The notes beneath the pieces are model-generated. The model searched no databases. It had not been told where the DNA came from and worked only from the letters and a program-made list of their open reading frames with translations. The position numbers were made by a program, and so were the translations under genes. Positions 53,576 to 63,300 of a DNA stretch of 64,000 bases are shown here, one piece after another. Position 1 is the first letter of the stretch, and the number at the start of each line of letters is the position of its first letter. The DNA lies in contig JAFEBS010000024.1 in NCBI GenBank assembly GCA_018242525.1, positions 62,001 to 126,000 of the forward strand, given 5' to 3'. Source of the stretch: Planctomycetota bacterium (lineage in GTDB: Bacteria; Planctomycetota; Planctomycetia; Planctomycetales; Planctomycetaceae).

Positions 53576-54892
53576 ATGGCCTTTGAGATCACAATTCCGC
53601 GACTCGGTTGGTCGATGGAAGAAGGTACGTTTGTACGCTGGCTGAAAAAAGACGGCGATGTCGTCAAACCCGGGGACGCGGTGTTTGAACTTGAAGGCGA
53701 AAAGGCGGCTCAGGACATCGAAGCGGTCGATGGTGGGATCCTCAGGATACCTGCCACGGCCCCGCAGCCGGGAACGGTGGTGGCCGTTGGAGCGATCATC
53801 GGATATCTCGTAGGCGATGGTGAACAGATCCCCGGACCTGCGGGCGCTTCGGCACCTGTGCAGACCGCACCTGTTGTCGCCGCGCCAGCGCCCGCCCCGG
53901 CCGCAGCCCCATCCGTCCGCCGAATGGCTCGCGAACTGGGTTTAAATCTCGCCGACGTCACGGGAAGTGGCCCGGCCGGGCGGATTACCGCCGCAGACCT
54001 GCGTCCCGCCAGGCCCGCGGCGGAAGCACTTGTCAGCGTCCGTTCCCGTATTGCCAGTCCGCGAGCACGACGGCTTGCCCGCGAACTGGGAGTTGACTGG
54101 ACACGACTACCGGGCAGTGGGCGGGGCGGTCGGGTGCGGGCACAGGATATCATGTCCGCGACTCCGGCAACCGGCGCTGCCACGACAGCATCGGTCACGG
54201 TCCCCGGCGCAACGATTCCCATCAGTCGGCACCGGCGAACGATTGCCGATCGGATGACCTACAGTCGACAAAACACGGCCCCGGTGACTCTGACGACGCG
54301 AATCGATGCCACGAATCTCGTCAGCCTGCGGCAACAATTCAAAGCCGCGGGAGGCGACGTCGTTCCCTCATTTTCCGACATCGTGATCAAGCTGGTTTCG
54401 ATGGCGCTGGAAAAACAACCGCTGATGATGGCTCAATGGGCCGGTGAACAGTTGGTGATTCCAGAACAGATCAGTATCGGGATGGCCGTCGATACTGATG
54501 CGGGACTGCTGGTCCCGGTCGTGCGCGATGTTCCCTCGTTGTCGCTGATGGATCTGTCCGTCGCGTCCGGAGACCTGATCGCCCGGGCGCGAACCGGTCA
54601 ACTGAAGGCCGGCGATATGCAGGGGGGCGTCTTCACCGTGACGAATCTGGGAGCGTTCGGCATCGATGCGTTCACACCGATCATCAATTGCCCCGAGGCG
54701 GCGATCCTGGGACTCGGTCGAATCCGTCGCGAACCGGCCGTCGTCGACAATCAGATCGTTCCCCGCGACCAGATGAGCCTGAGTCTGACATTTGATCACC
54801 GCCTGATCGACGGTGCGCCAGCCGCACGATTCCTGCAGACGATCAGCCAGGCCCTGGAAACGCCGTCCGCCTGGCTGTTGAGCAGCCCCTGA
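53576..54892 (+). CDS. 2-oxoacid dehydrogenase E2 (lipoyl acyltransferase)
   Basis: 438 aa. Order: one lipoyl domain (residues 1-80, lipoate lysine in ELEGEKAAQDIEA), an Ala/Pro linker, two peripheral-subunit-binding domains in tandem (VRRMARELGLNLADVTGSGPAG and ARRLARELGVDWTRLPGSGRGG) and the trimeric acyltransferase core ending in FDHRLIDGAPAARFL with catalytic His and Asp. One binding domain is usual; two are unusual. No E3 gene lies in the window, so dihydrolipoamide dehydrogenase must come from elsewhere. Last gene of the cluster. Confidence 0.9.
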   Translation: MAFEITIPRLGWSMEEGTFVRWLKKDGDVVKPGDAVFELEGEKAAQDIEAVDGGILRIPATAPQPGTVVAVGAIIGYLVGDGEQIPGPAGASAPVQTAPVVAAPAPAPAAAPSVRRMARELGLNLADVTGSGPAGRITAADLRPARPAAEALVSVRSRIASPRARRLARELGVDWTRLPGSGRGGRVRAQDIMSATPATGAATTASVTVPGATIPISRHRRTIADRMTYSRQNTAPVTLTTRIDATNLVSLRQQFKAAGGDVVPSFSDIVIKLVSMALEKQPLMMAQWAGEQLVIPEQISIGMAVDTDAGLLVPVVRDVPSLSLMDLSVASGDLIARARTGQLKAGDMQGGVFTVTNLGAFGIDAFTPIINCPEAAILGLGRIRREPAVVDNQIVPRDQMSLSLTFDHRLIDGAPAARFLQTISQALETPSAWLLSSP

Positions 54893-54926
54893 GCGATTCT
54901 TGCTCCGCAGGGGGCCTGTTCGGCTT

Positions 54927-54979
54927 TTTCCCCGAAGGGGAAGAATCGCATGTCACAGGGTGCGCTTCGCACCCTGTGA
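54927..54979. terminator. Bidirectional terminator between convergent genes
   Basis: TCCCC-GAA-GGGGA near 54929-54941, then a perfect 12-bp stem TCACAGGGTGCG (54953-54964) with CGCACCCTGTGA (54968-54979) and loop CTT. It lies between the E2 stop and the ADP-ribosylglycohydrolase stop. Confidence 0.65.
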
Positions 54980-54990
54980 AGCTGACGCAA

Positions 54991-55896
54991 TCATTTCAAG
55001 CGTTCGCGATTCTTCCGCCATTCGGCTGGAATCCCGGATTCACCGTGCGACAGGGCGACGATGCCGCCAATGATCGCGCAGTTGGTATCAATATCGCCGT
55101 GCACTCGAATTGCAGTCCAGATCGCTTCGGGATAGTTGTCCAAGTGTGCGGCCGCCACCCACAGGCAGAACGGAACCGTGTCCGCGGATGTGATATTCGA
55201 ACCGTCCCCCAGCTCTTTGGCCGCGTCGAATTCCCACTCATCGAGCGGGATCGTCAAGGCGAGTTCGATGCCTCGGCGGGTGGCACCACGAGGAGTCAGA
55301 TCCAGGGCTGCCCGTAACAGATCCGTTCTTGGCAATTTCCTGCCCGATTGATCCCAGTTCCAGGCCCACGCCGCCGCGACAGAGACGGCAATCGCGCCGG
55401 CTTGTCCGTCCGCGTGCGCATGAGTCACTTCGGCCGACAGTGCCGCCTGCGAAACCACCTGAGACAAATCGTCGGCGAAATAGGCACCGACCGGTGCGGC
55501 CCTCATTGCACCGCCATTGCCATATGATCCCGCTCCATTGAACAGTTCGCGGGTTCTGACGCACCAGTCACCACCGCGATGAATGTCATGCAATAGTTCG
55601 TGCTGCGCAGGGCCGTAACCGCGGTCCTGGTCATCCATATACCGGCGGGCGAAAACCCGAGCCAGATCGTCCTGATCGATTTGACCATGTCGCTCCAGAA
55701 CCTCCAGGATTCCCAGCGCCATCGCCGTGTCATCGGTCCAGCGCCATCGTCCGTCGGGAACAATCCGCTTCAGTAAACAGGCATCTCGAATCCATGGCGA
55801 AAAGAAGCGTTCTCCGAGCGCATCGCCAATCGACAGACCTTCCAGAGAAAGACGGGCACGTCTCAATTGCACGGAAGCAGGCCCAGTGTCATTCAT
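54991..55896 (-). CDS. ADP-ribosylglycohydrolase (DraG-like)
   Basis: 301 aa from ATG 55896 (CAGGA upstream), which begins just before GLSIGDALGERF. Metal-binding residues appear in the three usual places: WTDDTAMALGILE, GAMRAAPVGAYF and VHGDIDTNCAIIGGIVAL. The family removes ADP-ribose from proteins or related molecules using Mg2+ or Mn2+. In some bacteria DraG reactivates nitrogenase, but no draT or nif gene is seen. Cytoplasmic; stands alone between the catabolic cluster and spoVG. Confidence 0.88.
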   Translation of the reverse strand: MNDTGPASVQLRRARLSLEGLSIGDALGERFFSPWIRDACLLKRIVPDGRWRWTDDTAMALGILEVLERHGQIDQDDLARVFARRYMDDQDRGYGPAQHELLHDIHRGGDWCVRTRELFNGAGSYGNGGAMRAAPVGAYFADDLSQVVSQAALSAEVTHAHADGQAGAIAVSVAAAWAWNWDQSGRKLPRTDLLRAALDLTPRGATRRGIELALTIPLDEWEFDAAKELGDGSNITSADTVPFCLWVAAAHLDNYPEAIWTAIRVHGDIDTNCAIIGGIVALSHGESGIPAEWRKNRERLK

Positions 55897-56059
55897 GTCA
55901 TCGGTCCTGAGGATGGCAATCAATCGCGGGGATCTCAAACGGTGACGCCACCCGGACATTCCGTGGAATCACCCGCATTCCTCGCCATCCTACACCGCCT
56001 CCGGCGCGCCGCAATGATGGCAGTGCTTCAGCATGCCAGAACACTGCCGGTACCAGCGT

Positions 56060-56692
56060 TCAGACGATGCCAACACCAAAGTTGTCTTCGTCCTTGGCAC
56101 TGCCACCATTGCCGATCCAGGCCATGCGGGATGAGCTTTCGCCTTCGGCCAAGGCGGGAGCCATGTGCGGATGTTGTGGAGCGGTGGCCGAGTCGCGGCG
56201 GCGGATGGCATCACCGACAGACAGGATCATCGGTTCGCCGCCACCGTCTTCGTCTTCACCCAGACGCGCGTAATTGTCTTCGCCGTAGTCGTCGTACGTG
56301 CAGATGTAACCGGGCAGGCGGGATCGTTCCAGTTCTTCGCCATAGGCAATGACCACCCGATGCTGGATCATCTCACGGCAGTCGGAATTGATGGGGTGAG
56401 CGATGTCAGCGTAGAGCCGTGCTCGGCCATCGTCACCCTTCTCGGCCCGGTCTTCGTGCAGCCGGGTCCCGCATTCACTGCAGAAACGGGATCTCAGATA
56501 GTTCTTGCCTGAACAGCGGGGGCAGCGGTCTGTCAGTTTGCGACTGGGCATCGCCACAAACGAGCCGCGGGTTCCCTGAATGATCTTCAGGTCGCGAATT
56601 ACAAAACAGTGATCGAATGTCACAGAACAGAATGCCTGCAAACGATCGTTGGGATCGTTCATCAGCTTGATGCGAATCTCGGTGATCTCCAC
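56060..56692 (-). CDS. spoVG: SpoVG-like RNA/DNA-binding regulator with zinc-ribbon insertion
   Basis: 210 aa, over twice the length of Bacillus SpoVG (about 97). The SpoVG core is split. MEITEIRIKLMN, QAFCSVTFDHCFVIRDLKII and FVAMPSRK form its first part, and DIAHPINSDCREMIQHRVV its end. Between them sits a four-cysteine zinc ribbon (CPRCSGKN then CSECGTRL). An acidic, glycine-rich tail follows (GEDNYARLGEDEDGGGEP). SpoVG proteins regulate gene expression by binding nucleic acid. It lies 120 bases after ispE on the same strand, as in Firmicutes, where ispE and spoVG are neighbours. Confidence 0.83.
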   Translation of the reverse strand: MEITEIRIKLMNDPNDRLQAFCSVTFDHCFVIRDLKIIQGTRGSFVAMPSRKLTDRCPRCSGKNYLRSRFCSECGTRLHEDRAEKGDDGRARLYADIAHPINSDCREMIQHRVVIAYGEELERSRLPGYICTYDDYGEDNYARLGEDEDGGGEPMILSVGDAIRRRDSATAPQHPHMAPALAEGESSSRMAWIGNGGSAKDEDNFGVGIV

Positions 56693-56812
56693 GGTCTGAC
56701 TCCTTTTGCAACCGGTGTCCAGTAGACGGTTCCCTGTCTCAAGCCTGCCTCACCTGCTGTAGTATTAGGCGTTTCAACGCACCGCATCCTCGCGGTTTAC
56801 GAAGTCCGTCCA

Positions 56813-57721
56813 CTATGGACAGCTCCGCACAACCTGAACCCAGGGGACCCCGGCCGACTTCAAACGGCTGGCAACCCCGATCGCGTGGCGACGGGACCGG
56901 CATACACCAAAGTATGACGACCCGCTGCCACTCATCTGGTGACCGACGACTGATTCCTGCTCAAACAGCGACCGAAGTCGTCGCACATCGCTGCTGAGCG
57001 TCTCCGCGGGAGCCTGCAATCCGTTATGCAACCTCTGCGCCACCCGGCCAATCATGCCGGTTTGCAGGGCCGTCAAAAATCGTTCGGCACTTTGCCCCGA
57101 GGTGTCAGGATGGCAGCCCCGATAAACTGCCGGTGTCGATAGACCGCTCGCTGGCTTGGCGATGACCAGGTGCAGAGCGGTGGAAACCCGAACAGGTTCG
57201 AGGATTTCGCCGCGGCCGGTACACAGCGCAACTGTTGATTTCCCTAGAAAGAATGGGATATCGCTTCCCAAGCGCCCTGCCAGTTGAAGCAACTCATGCT
57301 TAGGCAGTCCCAGTCCCCACAGTCTGTTCAGACCCTCAAGCGTCGCTGCGCAATCGCTGGATCCGCCCCCCAGTCCGGCGGACGAGGGAATTCTTTTTAT
57401 CAGGGAAATCCGGGTGCCGTGACGGCAACCCGCATGTTCCTTAAGCAACATCGCCGCGCGAACGACCAGATTGGTCGGACCGGCAGGGGCTTCCGAGCGG
57501 ATCGCTCCATGGCTTGAACGCGGAAACGCATCAACAACGTTCAGTTCAATGGTGTCAGATGCGATCGGCTGAAACGTCAAAGTGTCATACAGATTGACGG
57601 CCGCCATGACCGATTCGATCTCGTGGAACCCATCGCTCCGCCGTGCCACAATGCGCAAAAACAGATTGAGCTTGGCAGGAGCCAGCACAATCAGGCCACG
57701 GTCGGAGGTACTGCAGAGCAT
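56813..57721 (-). CDS. ispE: 4-diphosphocytidyl-2-C-methyl-D-erythritol kinase IspE
   Basis: 302 aa from ATG 57721 (AGGATG upstream), which starts just before the conserved VLAPAKLNLFLRI. The longer frame to 57871 adds no conserved text. A GHMP kinase of the MEP isoprenoid pathway. The ATP loop is IPSSAGLGGGSSDCAA, the third motif is MSGSGSSYFG and GSDIPFFLG is typical. It phosphorylates the 2-hydroxyl of CDP-methylerythritol. The spoVG-like gene follows downstream. Confidence 0.92.
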   Translation of the reverse strand: MLCSTSDRGLIVLAPAKLNLFLRIVARRSDGFHEIESVMAAVNLYDTLTFQPIASDTIELNVVDAFPRSSHGAIRSEAPAGPTNLVVRAAMLLKEHAGCRHGTRISLIKRIPSSAGLGGGSSDCAATLEGLNRLWGLGLPKHELLQLAGRLGSDIPFFLGKSTVALCTGRGEILEPVRVSTALHLVIAKPASGLSTPAVYRGCHPDTSGQSAERFLTALQTGMIGRVAQRLHNGLQAPAETLSSDVRRLRSLFEQESVVGHQMSGSGSSYFGVCRSRRHAIGVASRLKSAGVPWVQVVRSCP

Positions 57722-58209
57722 TGTGGTCACATCCTGTGAACCTGCTCGCTTGCGAGTGCGATTGTTGACGGCAACAGACAAATGAAAAAGGGGGCGATGC
57801 ACTCGAACAACGGACGGGAATGGTGAACACTCGTGAGAAGATTGACGGAACGGCAAAGGATCCTCTTCCACGAGACGCCAGAATGCTAAGTTGCGCCAGC
57901 TTGTGCGTCAATACCGGTTTTGGGAACGCACACCGTCCGACGCCAGTGGGAAGCGCGCTGCATTCATGATTCGTTGCCACGCCGCACCCCACCAACAGTG
58001 TTCGACAGAGAGTTTTGGGCTTTGCGAGGTCTGAGCAATGCTACCCAGTCGCGACGATGCCGGCGTCCGCCGGGCATCGGTCCGGGCAAATCTCAGCTCA
58101 CCAAGCGCGATTGACCAAATCTCGCCGATTCGATAAATCAACCGCCTCTGTCCCCATCCAATTCCTGGCTTTGTTTCTACTCGTCATCCCTCAATACAGG
58201 AGGATTGCG
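57722..58209. other. Divergent intergenic region
   Basis: 488 bases between ispE and the small secreted-protein gene. Open frames run through it from both sides but show no conserved text. I see no RNA gene, repeat or definite promoter. Confidence 0.5.
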
Positions 58210-58839
58210 ATGAGCGTCCGTCATTGGCTATGCGGTTTTACCTTGATCGCTTCCGGTACCTGGTGCCTGGCGGATGAACCGGCGAAAGAACCGGTGCTGG
58301 GGCGTGCCGAACCGATCGGGATACTGACCGTGGAGATCGTTCACGTGCAGTCGCCCGGCCACGCTACGCATTCGGCCAAGGCATTGACGGCCGCCGAAAA
58401 AGCCGTTGTTCAATGCATGATTCCGGGGCTTCTTCCTGTGAATCCGGCCGTCGTCCAAGTCGGTGGCAGCATCGCCGTGGTCAGTCAGACGGCATCATCC
58501 GGTGCGGCAGCGCCGCAACCCACGGGAATCATCCAGCGCCATCTGCAGCAGGCCGTTCATTTGCTGGATGCTGCCGGACTGGCGGAGGACGCCATGAAGG
58601 TGAACGCCATCCTGATCGGGGCTGAATCCAAACTGAATGAATTTGAAGCCCGGCACCGCGATCGGCTGGCCCTGGCCATGAAACGTGCGGAACTGGAAAA
58701 GTTGATCCGCGACATCGAACATCTGAATTCACGGATTGCGAGTGCGTCGGAACCGTTGAACGGTTCCGAAGATGAACCGGTGATCCTGCCGGTGGACTTC
58801 CAGGTTCCGTCTGTGGGCTCGTCCCTGCGGCCTCAATAG
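58210..58839 (+). CDS. Small exported protein with coiled-coil C-terminus
   Basis: 209 aa from ATG 58210, with a perfect AGGAGG 7 bases upstream. Signal peptide MSVRHWLCGFTLIASGTWCLA. The mature part has no family I recognise: a PVVQCMIPGLLP-type middle, GIIQRHLQQAVHLLDAAGLAEDAMKVN, and a helical segment (ALAMKRAELEKLIRDIEHLN) likely to form a coiled coil. Located in the periplasm by inference. It converges on the RNA methyltransferase gene 36 bases away. Confidence 0.78.
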   Translation: MSVRHWLCGFTLIASGTWCLADEPAKEPVLGRAEPIGILTVEIVHVQSPGHATHSAKALTAAEKAVVQCMIPGLLPVNPAVVQVGGSIAVVSQTASSGAAAPQPTGIIQRHLQQAVHLLDAAGLAEDAMKVNAILIGAESKLNEFEARHRDRLALAMKRAELEKLIRDIEHLNSRIASASEPLNGSEDEPVILPVDFQVPSVGSSLRPQ

Positions 58840-58875
58840 CCCTGGTCGGGAGTGCGACGAAAGGTCTGACAACGA

Positions 58876-60081
58876 TCAAGACTCCGAGCGTACAGTGTCT
58901 CGCTCCGGCGAATCCCCGTTTGGAGAATCGTCGTCCGGCAGCGGAATCTCACCCGGCGGGCGGGGGCCCAGATACTGGAAGTAGTGGCATTCGATCCGCC
59001 CGTTATAAAGCTTCCGGCGGCGATCGGCCTTGCGTCGAAAAAACCGCTCAAACCCCGGGTGCGACGTCAGCACGTAAATCGACCATGTTTTGAGCGGTTC
59101 AAATGCATCGGCCATGTCGTCATAGATCTCCCCCGCGGATTCATCATCTTCCAGTCGAATCCCGTAGGGCGGGTTGGTGATCACGCAACCGTATTCACGA
59201 ATTGTTTTCAGTTCCAGGACATCCATTTTCCGGAATTCGATGTCGCTGCTGACACCGGCTTCGGTCGCGTTTTTCTCCGCGATTCGCAATACCCGACCAT
59301 CAATGTCACTGGCGTGCAAGGCAAACTTTGGCTTGGGGCCCTGGCGATCCTTGACTTCATCCCGCGCCTGTTTCCAGTGATCACGCGTGATCTGCGGCCA
59401 CTGTTCACACTGAAAGGCGCGATTGGCACCGGGAGCCTTGTCCCGGGCGATCATCGCCGCTTCGATGGGAATCGTCCCCGATCCGCAGAATGGATCCAGG
59501 AACGGGCGATCCTTGTTCCAGAAGCTAAGCAGGATCAGTGCCGCCGCTGTCGTTTCCCGCAGTGGTGCCGCCCCCGCTTCAGGACGATAACCCCGCTTGT
59601 GCAGGCCAGCGCCCGAAGTGTCGATGCTGATCGTGACCCAGTCTTTCAGAATCGCGACCTCAATGGGATACTCTGGACCATCCTCGTTGAACCAGTGCCG
59701 CTGATAGTCCTTCTTCAGGCTCTCCACGATCGCCTTCTTGGTCACCCCCTGGATGCTCGGTTCGTTGTGCAACTGTGATCGAACGGACTTGCCGCTGACC
59801 GGAAACCTGGCATCCGCCGACAGCCATTGGGACCACGGCAACGCCATCACCTGCTGAAACAGGGCCTCGAAATCGTGTGCGGGAAAGCCGCCGACTTTGA
59901 TGAGGAGCCGATCGGCCGACCGGAGCCACAAGTTGCAGCGACAGATGGCCAATTCGTCTCCGACGAAGGTGACACGGCCATCCTCCACGCGTTGTTCGTG
60001 GTAGCCCAGACTGGCCAGTTCACGGGAGACGACCGATTCAATTCCAAATGCGGCGGTGGCGATCAGTTCAATACGGCTCAT
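58876..60081 (-). CDS. rlmL: THUMP-domain RNA guanine-N2 methyltransferase (RlmL N-terminal type)
   Basis: 401 aa. A ferredoxin-like/THUMP N-terminus (about residues 1-155; IATAAFGIESVVSRELASLGY) is followed by a class I methyltransferase: FLDPFCGSGTIPIEAAMIARD (SAM loop), HASDIDGRVLRIAEKNA and the catalytic ITNPPYGIRLEDD. This corresponds to the N-terminal half of E. coli RlmL, which makes m2G2445 in 23S rRNA; the RlmK half is absent, as in many bacteria. The tail is acidic and disordered. The symbol is by similarity. Confidence 0.87.
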   Translation of the reverse strand: MSRIELIATAAFGIESVVSRELASLGYHEQRVEDGRVTFVGDELAICRCNLWLRSADRLLIKVGGFPAHDFEALFQQVMALPWSQWLSADARFPVSGKSVRSQLHNEPSIQGVTKKAIVESLKKDYQRHWFNEDGPEYPIEVAILKDWVTISIDTSGAGLHKRGYRPEAGAAPLRETTAAALILLSFWNKDRPFLDPFCGSGTIPIEAAMIARDKAPGANRAFQCEQWPQITRDHWKQARDEVKDRQGPKPKFALHASDIDGRVLRIAEKNATEAGVSSDIEFRKMDVLELKTIREYGCVITNPPYGIRLEDDESAGEIYDDMADAFEPLKTWSIYVLTSHPGFERFFRRKADRRRKLYNGRIECHYFQYLGPRPPGEIPLPDDDSPNGDSPERDTVRSES

Positions 60082-60331
60082 GAGATTCAGTCAATCAAAA
60101 CTCGATCAGCGGCCGGAAATTCCGCCGCGCGGCACGAGGATCTGTCGGATCAATTGTGGGAGAGCAAATGGCGGCCACGGTGGACCGCGAGATCAAGTCA
60201 GGATAACGCAATCAGGACTCAAACACCAATGCACATTCGCCCTTGTTCAGGGCAAATGGCATTTTCAAAAGGCGGTCTTTCAGACGCGGCTGTCGTAACA
60301 CACGTAGCCAAAGCACCTGCCGCGGCTTGGA
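60082..60331. other. Intergenic region with dispersed repeat
   Basis: 250 bases between the methyltransferase start and the STAND gene stop. It holds repeat copy 2 at 60250-60277; nothing else recognised. Confidence 0.5.
60250..60277 (+). repeat. Dispersed 28-bp repeat, copy 2
   Basis: Matches 117-144 at 26 of 28 bases, same orientation, about 60 kb apart. It is preceded by GCCCTTGTTCAGGGC (60239-60253), which can form a small hairpin. Confidence 0.55.
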
Positions 60332-63300
60332 TCATGGCGATGAATGATCGTGTACAACTGCCACTTCAGAAGGTCGCTTCGCGGGCCGCTTAAACAACTC
60401 GGGGGCAATCCCCGCGTCCCCAGCCTTCGAAACGAGTTTCCAGACGTCGCCGTCGACGGAAATCCTGGTCTTTGTCTCAATCAACGTGAGCAAGTACTGT
60501 CGCGACTGACCCATACAGAACGGGCACTTGAGCAATTCGACCAGTTCGACCGTTTCGACCGCTTCGGGAAATGCCGCGAAGGCGGAAATCAACCCGAGCA
60601 GCAAAGGATCCGTCAATCGATCGAGCGTACCAATGCGGCCGATAATGCGGGAGCGCGCCCGGTCGACACCGGATTGTGGGATGCGGGGGGCCAATTGCTT
60701 GATTCCATTCAGCAGAACTTCCAGCGTATCGGGATCGAGATCTGCCGACAGTGCATCCAGCAGATGTTCCAGCGCGTCGAGTGTTTGAGTTGGCTGTGAC
60801 GCCACGGCCAGCGCCACCGCAGCATGACACAGGGCCGGACGCGCGGCAACGCTGGCCTGGTTCCTGTTCGCCGCCAGGATCTGGATGAACGCGGTGTGAG
60901 TCTCCTCCAGGGTCATTCGCCCCGCCATCACTTCCCAGCAGTGCGCCAACATTGTGATCACCGCCGGATCATGCGTGAACTGGACGGATCTCAAGATTTG
61001 ATTGATGGCAATTCGTGACGCCTCGGTGTCGCTGTTTTCCGGCAGGATCGTACCGACGCTTGCCAGGGCCCTGGCAAGCTGCTGCAAACTGTCCGGATCC
61101 ACCGTGACATCGATGGCATAGGCCAGTTGCTTGAGCGACTCGCTGGCATCGCTGGGGTCAAACTTCTGCGCCTGGACCAATTCGTGCGCGAGCGACGCCA
61201 GACCAAGAGCTTGTGCCCGCCACAGGCCGGTTTCACGATTTCCCTGGATCGTCTTCAGAACCTGGATAATCGCCTTGTGTCCAGCGACTGCAGAAATGTT
61301 TCCACCGAGATAACCCAAACCTTCCACCAGATAACTGACGGCGTCCGAATTCGCCGTCATCGCCATCGCGTCCAGTAATCGCCGAATCGCCTTGTCGGCA
61401 ACCGCTTCGGGAGTGATCCCGGGAAGGACGGACATGCTTTGGGCCAACATGCACAGGTCAATCGGCAGGAAATAACTGTCGTCGTGCATCAGGTTCAGAA
61501 CAATGGCATACGCGTCCTCAATATCTTTGGGGGTGACCACCGATTGAATACCAACCATGGCCGATGACAGGGCCAGAATCTTTTCCGTGGACTGAGTCTT
61601 CTTCATGGCGTTCAGGATGTCTGGCGTGATGACAGCCGCCGACTGCTGATCCAGCTTGTGCCCCAGGTCTTTCATGGCGGCCCCGAGCCCCGTGATTGAA
61701 ATCGATTTGCTGGCCCGCTGCAGCCTGGTCAGGAGGGACTTCATGGCCTTTTGACTTTGATCCATCGACAACTTGCCCGGCAGTGCATCCAATCCGCGGC
61801 ACAGTTCATACAAATCGGGCGGGAGTGCATCGTCGTGGATATTGGCCAGCAGTTTGGATGTTGCCCGCGTCAGATCGTCATTGGCCAGCGGCCCCGGCAA
61901 CTGTGCCAGGCTGACTGCAAGCGTCTTCATTTCCTGCGTGGATGTGGCTGCGTCCAATGCCCTTAACAGCTCTTTGGTGGCTATCTGGATGTCGGCTCTG
62001 GAAAGCGTTCCAGGTAACTCACACAGCCCCTGCGTCAGTAACTGCAGCGGTTCGGCATCGTTTGTCGCCTGCATGGCAGTCAACAGGATCTGGATCGCCT
62101 GGGGAACATTCGGGGAACTCGCAGTTGCCAAGCGAGTGGTCACGGCGGTCAGGCACTGGGCGAGGGCCCGCATGCTTTCTGAATCTTCCGCTACAGACAT
62201 CGCCTTCAAAATAATTTCTGCCGCCGGATTGCACTCGGCAGGGTCGAGGCGATCCGAAGTCGATTGCACGGCTTCCACCAGCGTGGATTGGACTCCCGGG
62301 TTGCCCGTATTCTCGATGGCATGAATCAGATACTTGACGACGCGATGCGAATCGACGACTTCCAGATCCACGGGAAGCGTGGCCAGGCTTGAACTGAGGA
62401 TGTGAATTGGATCTGGCATTCGCTGCTGATCCATCACCGCCACCAGTCGATCTGCCATGCGACGACCGTCGGTAAGCGACACTTCGCGCTTCAGTTCTGC
62501 GATCGATTCGCACAGGGCTTGCAGCACTTGTGGATCGTCTGTCTTTTCCATCATGGCCACGATCTGCCCGATGGATGTCTGAAGCTCGGCAGAGGGGATC
62601 CAGTGGATGGCCATTTTGAGATCGCTGGTCAAACCTGCATGGGATCGACTATCCGGCGCTTGAACCAGGGCTTCGGAGAGCGCCTTGACGGCCTGCTTGG
62701 CAAACTCCACATCCTGATAGTCCAATGCGATTCCCAGGCGCGCAGCCGCCAGCCGGCGGGGAAGTTCGGCGTTGGGTTGTTTCATCAACGGAACGATGGC
62801 ATCGTTGATCGCACGATCGCGACGATCCCGGTCGAGACCGATGATCGCCAGAGCGACTTGAGGAGCCCGGTTCGCCAGTCTGGCTGCTGATTCAGGGTCT
62901 GCGAGCCCGTTGGACAGAACCAGTTTTCGTAATGGTTCGTGGTCGGGAGAAAGTTCCGCGATCTGCCAGATTCCCGGGTACTCATTCACTCCAAATGTAT
63001 CGGGGGCCCGATGGATCCGCTCAATCAGATTGTTGGCCAGCGTGGTCTCAATCTGCTGCCGGGCGACTTCGGTCTGCGCCGCATTGAATCTGGCGTCTTT
63101 GGCCGCGCGGTAGGCGATGACAGATGTGACGACCGCCATGGCGGCCAGTCCCATCGCCACCATGGAGAGCCGTTTCGACCGCCGCGCTGCGACGGTTTGG
63201 TCTTGAGCGCGCTGACGTTCGCTGTCCGCCAGTTTGTTCGCGGTGTCCAGTTCGCGCGTCCGGCGGGCCTCCTCCTCGCGCACATCACGATCACGAAGAT

